Source: Verrucomicrobiota bacterium (GTDB lineage Bacteria; Verrucomicrobiota; Verrucomicrobiia; Verrucomicrobiales; Akkermansiaceae). Taken from it: 5,808 bases of DNA. The stretch covers positions 1 to 5,808 of the forward strand of contig VFJU01000122.1 in the NCBI GenBank assembly GCA_009885905.1, written 5' to 3'. Numbering within the stretch: the first letter of the stretch is position 1; each line of letters opens with the position of its first letter. A program made the position numbers and the translations under genes. Under the pieces are notes generated by a model, which was not told the origin of the DNA, did no database searches, and worked only from the letters and a program-made list of their open reading frames with translations. Positions 1 through 5,529 of this stretch are shown here, one piece after another.

Positions 1-974
1 AGAATCATCAAGCTACCCACTAAGACCCTAGGCCAGTCCGACGCAATCACCGAGACGTCGATTAACAATCCCATGGAAATGAAAAATAGCGCGACGAAAA
101 GATCTTTGAATGGAAGAATATCGGATAAAATTCGATGACTGTAAATCGACTCACTGACCACTAGGCCTGCGGCAAATGCGCCCAACGCAAATGACAGATT
201 TAATTTCCCACCCGCAAATGCAACACCCGCGCACAGCGAAATGACAGTGAGCGTAAATAACTCACGGCTTCGAGTGCGCGCCACCGCATTCAACAAAGGC
301 GTCAAACCGTAACGACCTAACAACCATGCCCCCAAGAGAAACAATCCGCCTTTGACCAAAGCGAATCCGATCTGCTCCGCAACACCCCCCTCGCCTCGAT
401 CATAAATTGCTGGCATCGCGAGGAAAAATACGATTACCAAAATATCCTGAAATAAGGCAATCGCCAAGCTGGCACGAGCGCCTGGGTTGTTCTCTTGTTT
501 TAATTCGTGGAACGACATCATCGCCACCGCCGTGGAACTCAATGCCACCGCGACTCCTAACACAATACTGTCCGCCACAGGAAATCCCCAAGCCATTGCT
601 AGAGTTCCCACCATCGCCGCTGTGATGGTGACTTGTAAACCACCCCCGATCAATGCCGTCCGCCATAAGTGTCGGAGTTCACTGAGTGAGAATTCGATGC
701 CCAATGTAAACATCAACAAAACCACTCCGATTTCGGCAAAGTTTGTGATCACGCTGCTGCCCTTGTGCAAGCCAGCGATCCACAACAATCCTGAATTCCC
801 AATCAACACGCCACTGAGCAAGTAACCAACCAGCAGGCTTTGTTTGAACTTCACCAGTATCAAAGAAATCAAAACTGCCAGTAGCAAAACAAGCGTCAGT
901 AACGCAAATAATGGCGACACATTCGCTACCTCACTTGCTAAAAATTCGCCGAATCGAATCATCCAAATCAACAT
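1..974 (-). CDS. CPA2-family (Kef-type) cation:proton antiporter, N-terminal part; 3' end outside window
   Basis: Integral inner-membrane antiporter that exchanges a monovalent cation (K+ or Na+) for protons. Translating the minus strand from 974 gives 324 uninterrupted residues that run off the left edge. It is highly hydrophobic, with many predicted membrane helices. Family signatures of the Na_H_Exchanger/KefB group are visible: an EIGVVLLMFTLGIE segment at residues 81-94, VALSSTAVAM at 143-152, the LFQD ion-site motif at 174-177 (Gln176-Asp177), GAFAAGLVVSES at 265-276, and PFKDLFVALFFISMGLLID at 288-306. The Gln-Asp pair resembles KefB/KefC K+/H+ antiporters more than Asp-Asp or Asn-Asp Na+ antiporters; this is inference only. 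An in-frame TAA at 983-981 limits the start to ATG 974 or ATG 962, and neither has a clear Shine-Dalgarno. Whether a C-terminal RCK/TrkA-N regulatory domain follows cannot be seen. It is divergent from the exonuclease gene. Confidence 0.93.
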   Translation of the reverse strand, partial: MLIWMIRFGEFLASEVANVSPLFALLTLVLLLAVLISLILVKFKQSLLVGYLLSGVLIGNSGLLWIAGLHKGSSVITNFAEIGVVLLMFTLGIEFSLSELRHLWRTALIGGGLQVTITAAMVGTLAMAWGFPVADSIVLGVAVALSSTAVAMMSFHELKQENNPGARASLAIALFQDILVIVFFLAMPAIYDRGEGGVAEQIGFALVKGGLFLLGAWLLGRYGLTPLLNAVARTRSRELFTLTVISLCAGVAFAGGKLNLSFALGAFAAGLVVSESIYSHRILSDILPFKDLFVALFFISMGLLIDVSVIASDWPRVLVGSLMI

Positions 975-1082
975 CTCGTTTTATCGCACATCAGCAAAGA
1001 AGAAAAGCAAGCGAAGCACTCAGACCTGCGAGCAATGCTTGCACGATCTTCAACCGCGGATGATAGTAAAAAGGTACAGCGT
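975..1082. promoter_or_regulatory. Divergent spacer between antiporter and exonuclease genes
   Basis: This 108-bp spacer must hold promoters for both divergent genes. On the plus strand TTGCAC (1039-1044) and GATAGT (1062-1067) are separated by exactly 17 bp, a plausible but imperfect sigma70-like pair. Transcription from it would start near 1074, on top of the Shine-Dalgarno, so it may be fortuitous. I see no convincing promoter for the antiporter on the minus strand. Confidence 0.3.
1071..1074 (+). promoter_or_regulatory. Ribosome binding site that decides the exonuclease start
   Basis: AAGG, the end of an A-rich AAAAAGG run, lies 8 nt before ATG 1083. An upstream in-frame ATG at 1035 has no comparable signal and would add 16 residues that do not look like the fold. 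This favours 1083 as the true start. Confidence 0.55.
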
Positions 1083-1709
1083 ATGCCACTTGTCCGTCAC
1101 TGCCTATTTACCGCGATCGATTTCGAATCGGCGGGTGCCACACGTGGAAAAACTGACAGCCCAGTCCAAATCGGACTCGCCAGTTGGACGATAGAATGTG
1201 GTCACACCAACCCATTTGTTTCTTATCTTTTCACCGACCAACCCATTCAATGGGCCGCAAGAAAAGTTCACGGAATTCGTCCACAACAACTTGTCGATGC
1301 CCCTTCTTTACTCTCGTTATGGCCGGAGCTTAAACAACGACTCACCGGCGCAATCGCAGTCGCTCACGGCAAAGGAACTGAAAAACGTTTCCTTCGCGCC
1401 TTTCCGGGTCACGGATTCGGTCCGTGGATCGACACGTTACTCCTCGCCCGTGCCGCTTGGCCAAATCTAACAGACTATTCACTCGGCGCACTATGCGAAA
1501 CTCACGAACTTACTACCAGCATCGAAACACTCGTTCCTTCTAAGGGTTGGCATGACGCGCTTTTCGACGCCGTGGCATCGCTTGTGCTGCTTGCCCACCT
1601 CGTAAAAACTCATCACCTATCAGAAATTTCTGTGAATGCTCTGCTACAGCCTGATACATCCGTCTGGCAGCAATCACTCAAATCTCGAATCAAGCCTGGT
1701 TTGCCTTGA
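1083..1709 (+). CDS. DnaQ-fold DEDDh 3'-5' exonuclease
   Basis: Probable cytoplasmic 3'-5' exonuclease of the RNase T/DnaQ superfamily, 208 residues from ATG 1083. Exo I is AIDFES (Asp13 and Glu15). A WAARKVHGI segment at 57-65 matches the conserved VHGI region of DnaQ-type enzymes. Exo II is AHGKGTEKRFL at 94-104, where Glu100 occupies the place usually held by Asp. Exo III is GWHDALFDA at 155-163, with His157 and Asp162 in the DEDDh spacing. The length fits a stand-alone exonuclease domain; there is no polymerase, helicase or GIY-YIG domain fused to it. It could be an epsilon-like proofreading subunit, a repair or RNA-trimming nuclease; the sequence does not decide, so no gene symbol is given. 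The start was chosen from the AAGG at 1071-1074. It converges on dnaB with 6 bp between stop codons. Confidence 0.87.
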   Translation: MPLVRHCLFTAIDFESAGATRGKTDSPVQIGLASWTIECGHTNPFVSYLFTDQPIQWAARKVHGIRPQQLVDAPSLLSLWPELKQRLTGAIAVAHGKGTEKRFLRAFPGHGFGPWIDTLLLARAAWPNLTDYSLGALCETHELTTSIETLVPSKGWHDALFDAVASLVLLAHLVKTHHLSEISVNALLQPDTSVWQQSLKSRIKPGLP

Positions 1710-1715
1710 ATTAAA

Positions 1716-3161
1716 TCATCCGTCCGACTCACGGGCGGGTATGCCGGTTTCGAAGCGCATCAAGTCTGCGATGAAAGTCAATGGAACGCTGCCAGTTTCA
1801 CCGTTTCGGTTCTTTGCCAGAACTAACTCAGCTTTGCCCGCCTCCGCTTCTCGCTCCTCTTCGTTCTCGGCATAATATGCAGACCGATAAAGCAACCCGA
1901 CCATGTCGGCGTCCTGTTCGATTGAGCCAGATTCGCGCAAATCTGACATTCGCGGTATACCCAAACTTTTTCCAGCACGACTTTCCGGTCCACGGTTTAA
2001 CTGAGCAAGAATACAAATCGGAATCTCTAACTCTTTTGCTAACCCCTTGATCCCTGCCGAAATCTCAGCAATTTCCCGTTCGCGAGAATTCTCAGCCTGC
2101 TTCGATCGCGACCGCATCAACTGGAGATAATCAATCGCAATAAACTTGATATCTTCGTCGCGCTTTTTTCTTCGCGCTTTTGCTCGAAGTTCGTTGATAG
2201 AAATTCCTGCTGTATCGTCGATAAAAAGTTTAGCTCCAGATATCTCAATGGCGGCACGCTTGAACCGCTGGAGGTCGCCTTTTTCCGGACTGTAGCCGCG
2301 AGAAAGTTTACTCATCGCAAATTTGGCACGAGAAAAAACCAGACGTTGAACCAACTGGAAGGCACTCATTTCACATGAAAAAACCATGCATGGCATGCTT
2401 TGATCGATACAGATATGCTCGACCATGTTCATCATAAATGACGTCTTACCCATCGATGGACGAGCGGCGACAACGAACATTTCACCAGCTTTTAGACCGC
2501 TACTCATGCGATCCAATACTTCAAATCCAGTGGATAGTCCCTGATCACCTTTCTCTCCCGCAATGCGTTTTTCAAACTGTTCAAGAACATCACTAACCGA
2601 CTGCTTAATCGTTGGAGATTTATTGTTTTCCGAACCCTCGCGAATAGCCAAGACTTTCGCTTCTACTGAGTCGAGCAACGCGGCAACTTCGTCAGGTGCA
2701 TCATATGCTTGAGCAATCGCCTCGTTAGAATTTTGAATAATTGAACGCAATACGAACTTGTCTTTGACATGCTGTAGATGGTGACGGAAATGCCCGGGAC
2801 TCGGCGCATAAGTGTAGAGATCGGTCAAAGCAGATGGCCCTCCCACACGGTCAAGCAAGCCTCGGTCTAACAATCTCTGAACCAGCGAGACCAGTTCGAC
2901 TTCGTTACCGCCTTCAAACAACTCGATGAGAAATCCAAACAACGTCGAGTGAGAGGGCAGATAGAAGTGTTCCAGTGTCAGCTTTTCCTCGATCGCTACG
3001 CCGATGTATTCCTGTGGGTCCTGCAACATCGACGAAAGCAAACTTTTCTCAGGCCCTAGAGCATGCGGCAGAGCACGCGTCACGTCGTCCACCGCTGTCG
3101 CTCCCTGTTGAAGTTCTGCGGTCTTGCGGAAACTGGGTGCTGGTTTGATATCGACTGCCAT
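1716..3161 (-). CDS. dnaB: Replicative DNA helicase DnaB
   Basis: Hexameric 5'-3' helicase that unwinds DNA at the replication fork and recruits primase. The 481-residue length is normal for an intein-free DnaB. Residues about 30-135 form the N-terminal helical primase-interaction domain (GPEKSLLSSML, then DRVGGPSALTDLYTYAP). A linker leads to the RecA-like motor domain from about 205. Walker A is ARPSMGKT at 233-240 (Lys239, Thr240), the catalytic-glutamate segment is SCEMS at 262-266 (Glu264), Walker B is AIDYLQLM at 342-349 (Asp344), AQLNRGPESR lies at 386-395, SDLRESGSIEQDADM at 406-420, and the Arg-finger region KNRNGETG at 450-457. All key residues are intact. The ATG at 3161 is preceded by AAAAGG (3179-3174) with a long 12-nt gap. 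The first ~30 residues are a poorly conserved extension. It stands alone here, without rplI, ssb or alr beside it, and is divergent from nspC. Confidence 0.98.
   Translation of the reverse strand: MAVDIKPAPSFRKTAELQQGATAVDDVTRALPHALGPEKSLLSSMLQDPQEYIGVAIEEKLTLEHFYLPSHSTLFGFLIELFEGGNEVELVSLVQRLLDRGLLDRVGGPSALTDLYTYAPSPGHFRHHLQHVKDKFVLRSIIQNSNEAIAQAYDAPDEVAALLDSVEAKVLAIREGSENNKSPTIKQSVSDVLEQFEKRIAGEKGDQGLSTGFEVLDRMSSGLKAGEMFVVAARPSMGKTSFMMNMVEHICIDQSMPCMVFSCEMSAFQLVQRLVFSRAKFAMSKLSRGYSPEKGDLQRFKRAAIEISGAKLFIDDTAGISINELRAKARRKKRDEDIKFIAIDYLQLMRSRSKQAENSREREIAEISAGIKGLAKELEIPICILAQLNRGPESRAGKSLGIPRMSDLRESGSIEQDADMVGLLYRSAYYAENEEEREAEAGKAELVLAKNRNGETGSVPLTFIADLMRFETGIPARESDG
1719..1739. terminator. 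Possible hairpin at the exonuclease/dnaB 3' junction
   Basis: CCGTCCG (1720-1726) and CGGGCGG (1732-1738) pair around a 5-nt loop. As plus-strand RNA this is a 7-bp GC-rich stem with one U-G wobble, 10 nt after the exonuclease stop, but with no U-tract behind it. As minus-strand RNA it has one mismatch, covers the last dnaB codons, and is followed by a modest U-rich stretch just past the stop. It could help end either transcript, but it is not a textbook intrinsic terminator. Confidence 0.3.
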
Positions 3162-3214
3162 GTTGGTGCTTTACCTTTTGCGGGAGTCCGCAACCAAGGT
3201 CAATCTTGGCACTT

Positions 3215-3234
3215 TGTGAATGAATGTGAATTAA
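3215..3234 (+). repeat. Tandem decamer repeat, TGTGAATKAA x2
   Basis: TGTGAATGAA (3215-3224) is followed directly by TGTGAATTAA (3225-3234), matching at 9 of 10 positions. A 10-bp period puts both copies on nearly the same face of the helix, as expected of a direct-repeat protein site. It lies 54-73 bp upstream of the dnaB start codon. Confidence 0.6.
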
Positions 3235-3238
3235 CGTA

Positions 3239-3257
3239 AATAAGTTTATAACTTATT
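3239..3257. repeat. 19-bp palindrome, 8-bp arms
   Basis: AATAAGTT (3239-3246) and AACTTATT (3250-3257) are perfect inverted repeats around a 3-bp TAT spacer. The shape and size suit a homodimeric helix-turn-helix repressor operator, though an AT-only-biased palindrome can arise by chance in such DNA. It starts 5 bp after the tandem decamer. Confidence 0.55.
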
Positions 3258-3274
3258 GATCATAATCGTATAGT

Positions 3275-3302
3275 ATAAATTCAATTCCCAAAAAGAATTT
3301 AT
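3275..3302. repeat. Inverted repeat with 8-bp arms and 12-nt loop
   Basis: ATAAATTC (3275-3282) and GAATTTAT (3295-3302) are perfect inverted repeats. The left arm overlaps a TATAAA -10-like box at 3274-3279, so binding here could affect nspC transcription, or the arms could form a weak stem in the nspC leader. Confidence 0.45.
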
Positions 3303-3310
3303 GTAAAATC

Positions 3311-3332
3311 GTTTTAAGCATTCGTTTAAAAC
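3311..3332. repeat. Inverted repeat with 7-bp arms and 8-nt spacer
   Basis: GTTTTAA (3311-3317) and TTAAAAC (3326-3332) are perfect inverted repeats. The site lies about 60 bp before the nspC start and would be in its leader if transcription starts near 3285. Its low GC makes a stable RNA hairpin unlikely; a protein site is as likely as chance. Confidence 0.4.
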
Positions 3333-3368
3333 TAATCTGCTACGAAAAAAGAAAACAACTGGATTCCA

Positions 3369-3374
3369 AGAGGG
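3369..3374 (+). promoter_or_regulatory. Strong Shine-Dalgarno with unusual spacing before nspC
   Basis: AGAGGG is the best ribosome-binding-site match in the window. It sits 16 nt before the only in-frame upstream start (TTG 3391) and 28 nt before the first ATG (3403), both too far for normal initiation. CTG 3383 has an ideal 8-nt gap but is in another frame. Confidence 0.5.
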
Positions 3375-3390
3375 TTAGCCTTCTGATTCA

Positions 3391-4620
3391 TTGGCATTCG
3401 CTATGTTTGTTATTTCGACCGCCGCCCTAAAAAGAAACACCGCGATATTACGGTCCATCAAAGAAGCCACAGGCTGCCGAGTGGTCCTTGCGCTGAAAGG
3501 ATTTTCGTGCTGGAAGTCGTTTAAATATTTCGCAGATGACCTCGATGGATGCTGCGCTTCAGGTCTTTGGGAAGCGCAATTAGCGCGTGATCATTTTGGC
3601 AAGCACCTGATCACCTATTCCCCCGCCTACGATGATGTGGATATCACAGCACTTTGTGAATTCAGTCATCATCTTGATTTCAACTCGCTTTCGCAATGGT
3701 ACCGCTTTCGCGATAGGGTGATGGAACATCCGAGGTTCGTGCGAGGCGAGTTGGTTTGCGGTTTGCGAATCAATCCAGAATTTTCGACTGGCGAGACCGC
3801 CCTATACGACCCATGTGTCGCGGGTTCACGACTTGGCATTATCGCTGAGCAGTTAGTTGGAGCCGACCTTCGTGGTTTATCAGGACTGCATTTTCACACG
3901 CTTTGTGAACAAAACTCAGACGCCTTGGAAAAAACTCTCAACGTAGTGGATGAGAAGTTTGGATATTTATTGCATGACCCACAGTTTAAATATTTGAACA
4001 TGGGCGGGGGTCATTGGATTACTAAGACATTTTACGACCGTGAACGTCTCATCCACTTGGTGCGTAACACCCAAGAAAAATATCAAGTCGAAGTCTGGTT
4101 AGAACCAGGAGAGGCGGTGGCCATTCATACAGGAGTTCTCCGTGCGACCGTAATGGACGTCTTTGATTCAGGCGGTCATCACATGGCCATTCTTAATATT
4201 TCAGCCACGGGTCATATGCCTGATGTGTTAGAAATGCCTTATCGTCCCGATGTGTTTTTAGTCGATAGCGAACAATCAGACAGCGCTCCGTGCGTGGTTT
4301 TCAGAGAGGAAATCTATCATGCCGCGGGTGAACCTGAACGCTCTATTGAAGCTGCGGTTCATACATCAAACCCGCGTTTTACGTACCGCCTAGGAGGCCC
4401 TACCTGCTTGGCGGGTGACATATTCGGCGACTATTCTTTTCACCGCGAACTTACGATTGGAGATACTTTAGTTTTTGATGACATGGCTCATTACACGATG
4501 GTTAAGACCACCACCTTTAACGGTGTCAAACATCCCTCGATCGCACTTCAGCACGAGAATGGGGACTTAGAAATTCTGCGAGAGTTCGGCTATGCTGATT
4601 TCCGAGATCGCCTATCCTAG
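3391..4620 (+). CDS. nspC: Carboxynorspermidine/carboxyspermidine decarboxylase
   Basis: PLP-dependent, alanine-racemase-fold decarboxylase that removes CO2 from carboxynorspermidine or carboxyspermidine, the last step of the alternative (norspermidine/sym-)spermidine pathway in the cytoplasm. The 409 residues (from TTG 3391) match the family throughout. PLP-binding Lys36 lies in LALKGFSCW, GLHFH is at 165-169, the phosphate-binding NMGGGHW at 203-209, LEPGEA at 237-242, the active-site CLAGD at 339-343 (Cys339 from the partner subunit), and GDTLVFDDMAHYTMVK at 357-372. The end, FGYADFRDRL, is typical. It is roughly 30 residues longer than Vibrio NspC as I recall it, mostly between residues 285 and 330. 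The start is uncertain: TTG 3391 or ATG 3403, with the Shine-Dalgarno poorly placed for both. No carboxynorspermidine dehydrogenase gene lies beside it in the window. Its stop overlaps the stop of the convergent AraC gene. Confidence 0.94.
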   Translation: MAFAMFVISTAALKRNTAILRSIKEATGCRVVLALKGFSCWKSFKYFADDLDGCCASGLWEAQLARDHFGKHLITYSPAYDDVDITALCEFSHHLDFNSLSQWYRFRDRVMEHPRFVRGELVCGLRINPEFSTGETALYDPCVAGSRLGIIAEQLVGADLRGLSGLHFHTLCEQNSDALEKTLNVVDEKFGYLLHDPQFKYLNMGGGHWITKTFYDRERLIHLVRNTQEKYQVEVWLEPGEAVAIHTGVLRATVMDVFDSGGHHMAILNISATGHMPDVLEMPYRPDVFLVDSEQSDSAPCVVFREEIYHAAGEPERSIEAAVHTSNPRFTYRLGGPTCLAGDIFGDYSFHRELTIGDTLVFDDMAHYTMVKTTTFNGVKHPSIALQHENGDLEILREFGYADFRDRLS

Positions 4621-5426
4621 TGTTCGCTCACGGTGCTACGCATTGCACGACTGAGATCATTCGCGTGACGATAACCCAAATGGAAAGCCACGGCCTTAAC
4701 CTGCCAGCCTTCGGTATTGATAAGCCTAACAGCCTCATCAAGTTTCATTCTACGGAAATATTTACCGGGCGAAGATCCAGTCCTAGTCCAAAAAAAACGA
4801 TGCAGCGTGCTGGGCGACATCCGTAAATAGTCACAAAGTGCAGGAACGGGTGCATGAATCGCTAGATTCCCAGTCATCCATGCAAGGGCTAATTTCCAAC
4901 GCATCTCATCTTGAGCAGGGCCAGCCTGATGTCCGCGGTGAATCTCAACATCTAACAAATTACGTAATGCAATAAGTGTTCGCGGTAATTGATCATCAGC
5001 AAGTGCGACTTCGTTGCGACAGCGATCATGCAAAACTACCAAAGCAGGAATCGATGCCTGCCTCAACTCTAGCACAACAAAGTCTCCTATTTCTGAACGT
5101 AAATCTGGCAACGATGGCTGACCCTGCCAAATCCAAACAAGTACGTCGACGGTGCCACTGACCAACTGTGAAATCCCAAAAGCTGCATGTGTGTCAAAAA
5201 TGAGCGCTGCAGGACCGTGCACCGTACGACTCCCAGATACTGTCACGACAACAATTTCTCCCTCCAAAAGAACGAAATAATTTGTCCCAAGGTCGAAGTG
5301 CATCCCAAGGGGCGCAGTTGCGAAATCACGTCGTCCCCAACCAAGGTAAATCAATGGTAATCCATCTCCTCCGCCCCAACTGGGACGACCTGCAGGGGGA
5401 ATAATTGTACCTTTTGGGATGTCCAT
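4617..5426 (-). CDS. AraC-family transcriptional regulator
   Basis: DNA-binding regulator of 269 residues, probably controlling sugar use. The N-terminal ~100 residues look like a cupin-type effector-binding/dimerisation domain (GLPLIYLGWGRRDF at 22-35, with regularly spaced glycines to about 100). The AraC DNA-binding domain covers about 175-263. The first helix-turn-helix is PALCDYLRMSPSTLHRFFW at 195-213, followed by the linker GSSPGKYFRRMKLDEAVRLI at 217-236. The second is VKAVAFHLGYRHANDLSRAM at 243-262. It ends about ten residues earlier than usual, lacking the common G-x-S-P-x-x-Y-R tail. ATG 5426 has no recognisable Shine-Dalgarno. It is divergent from a sugar-isomerase-like gene 87 bp away, the usual layout for a regulator and its target; effector and targets are unknown. 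Confidence 0.93.
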   Translation of the reverse strand: MDIPKGTIIPPAGRPSWGGGDGLPLIYLGWGRRDFATAPLGMHFDLGTNYFVLLEGEIVVVTVSGSRTVHGPAALIFDTHAAFGISQLVSGTVDVLVWIWQGQPSLPDLRSEIGDFVVLELRQASIPALVVLHDRCRNEVALADDQLPRTLIALRNLLDVEIHRGHQAGPAQDEMRWKLALAWMTGNLAIHAPVPALCDYLRMSPSTLHRFFWTRTGSSPGKYFRRMKLDEAVRLINTEGWQVKAVAFHLGYRHANDLSRAMRSTVSEH

Positions 5427-5513
5427 TAAAGTAATAGCATTTTAGGTCATCATTTTAGAATACGCTATGATTTTTCGATTTTAAAACTTCGAATCATCCG
5501 CAAGAATGATGAA
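5427..5513. promoter_or_regulatory. Divergent control region of the AraC gene and isomerase
   Basis: This 87-bp AT-rich spacer separates two divergent genes and is the natural site for the AraC protein to bind. For the isomerase, TAGAAT (5456-5461) and TATGAT (5466-5471) each match five of six bases of a -10 box, but no good -35 is found, as expected for an activator-dependent promoter. TAAAAT occurs twice on the minus strand as a possible -10 for the regulator gene. Direct repeats inside are listed separately. Confidence 0.5.
5438..5458 (+). repeat. Direct repeat CATTTTAG x2, 13 bp apart
   Basis: CATTTTAG occurs at 5438-5445 and again at 5451-5458. A related GATTTTAA follows at 5477-5484. 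Direct-repeat half-sites are typical of AraC-family operators, although a 13-bp period is not a whole number of helical turns. The second copy overlaps the TAGAAT -10-like box. Confidence 0.4.
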
Positions 5514-5529
5514 TTGAAAACTTCAATCA
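5483..5529 (+). repeat. Imperfect direct repeat flanking the isomerase start codon
   Basis: AAAACTTCGAATCA (5483-5496) recurs as AAAACTTCAATCA (5517-5529), identical except for one inserted G, with a 34-bp offset. The second copy lies in codons 2-6 of the isomerase gene. It may be a regulatory site pair or a small local duplication. Confidence 0.5.

Larger units (their letters stand above)
3162..3390. promoter_or_regulatory. AT-rich divergent regulatory spacer between dnaB and nspC
   Basis: No gene is seen in these 229 bp. From about 3215 onward the DNA is markedly AT-rich compared with the flanking coding sequence and has A- and T-tracts. It should contain promoters for dnaB (leftward) and nspC (rightward). 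TATAAA at 3274-3279 and TATAGT at 3269-3274 resemble -10 boxes for nspC, but no well-spaced -35 accompanies them, so exact promoters are not assigned. The tandem decamer and three inverted repeats listed separately all fall inside it. Confidence 0.6.

Noticed and set aside
400..666. Open frames at 400-666 (minus), 487-825 (plus) and 844-1194 (plus) overlapping the antiporter
   Set aside because: They lie in other frames of a well-supported membrane-protein gene, have low-complexity or odd composition, and show no recognisable domain. The last also overlaps the exonuclease start.
1035..1082. Upstream ATG at 1035 as start of the exonuclease
   Set aside because: The extra 16 residues are polar and unlike the fold's first strand, while ATG 1083 has a well-placed AAGG.
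1781..2050. Short open frames inside dnaB on both strands
   Set aside because: They are shadows of the intact DnaB reading frame without ribosome sites or domains.
3211..3235. TGTGA motif as a CRP/FNR site
   Set aside because: The two TGTGA copies are in direct, not inverted, orientation, so the classic TGTGA-N6-TCACA palindrome is absent.
3215..3360. AT-rich region beside dnaB as a replication origin
   Set aside because: I found no DnaA boxes (TTATNCACA type), no iterons and no dnaA, dnaN or parAB neighbours.
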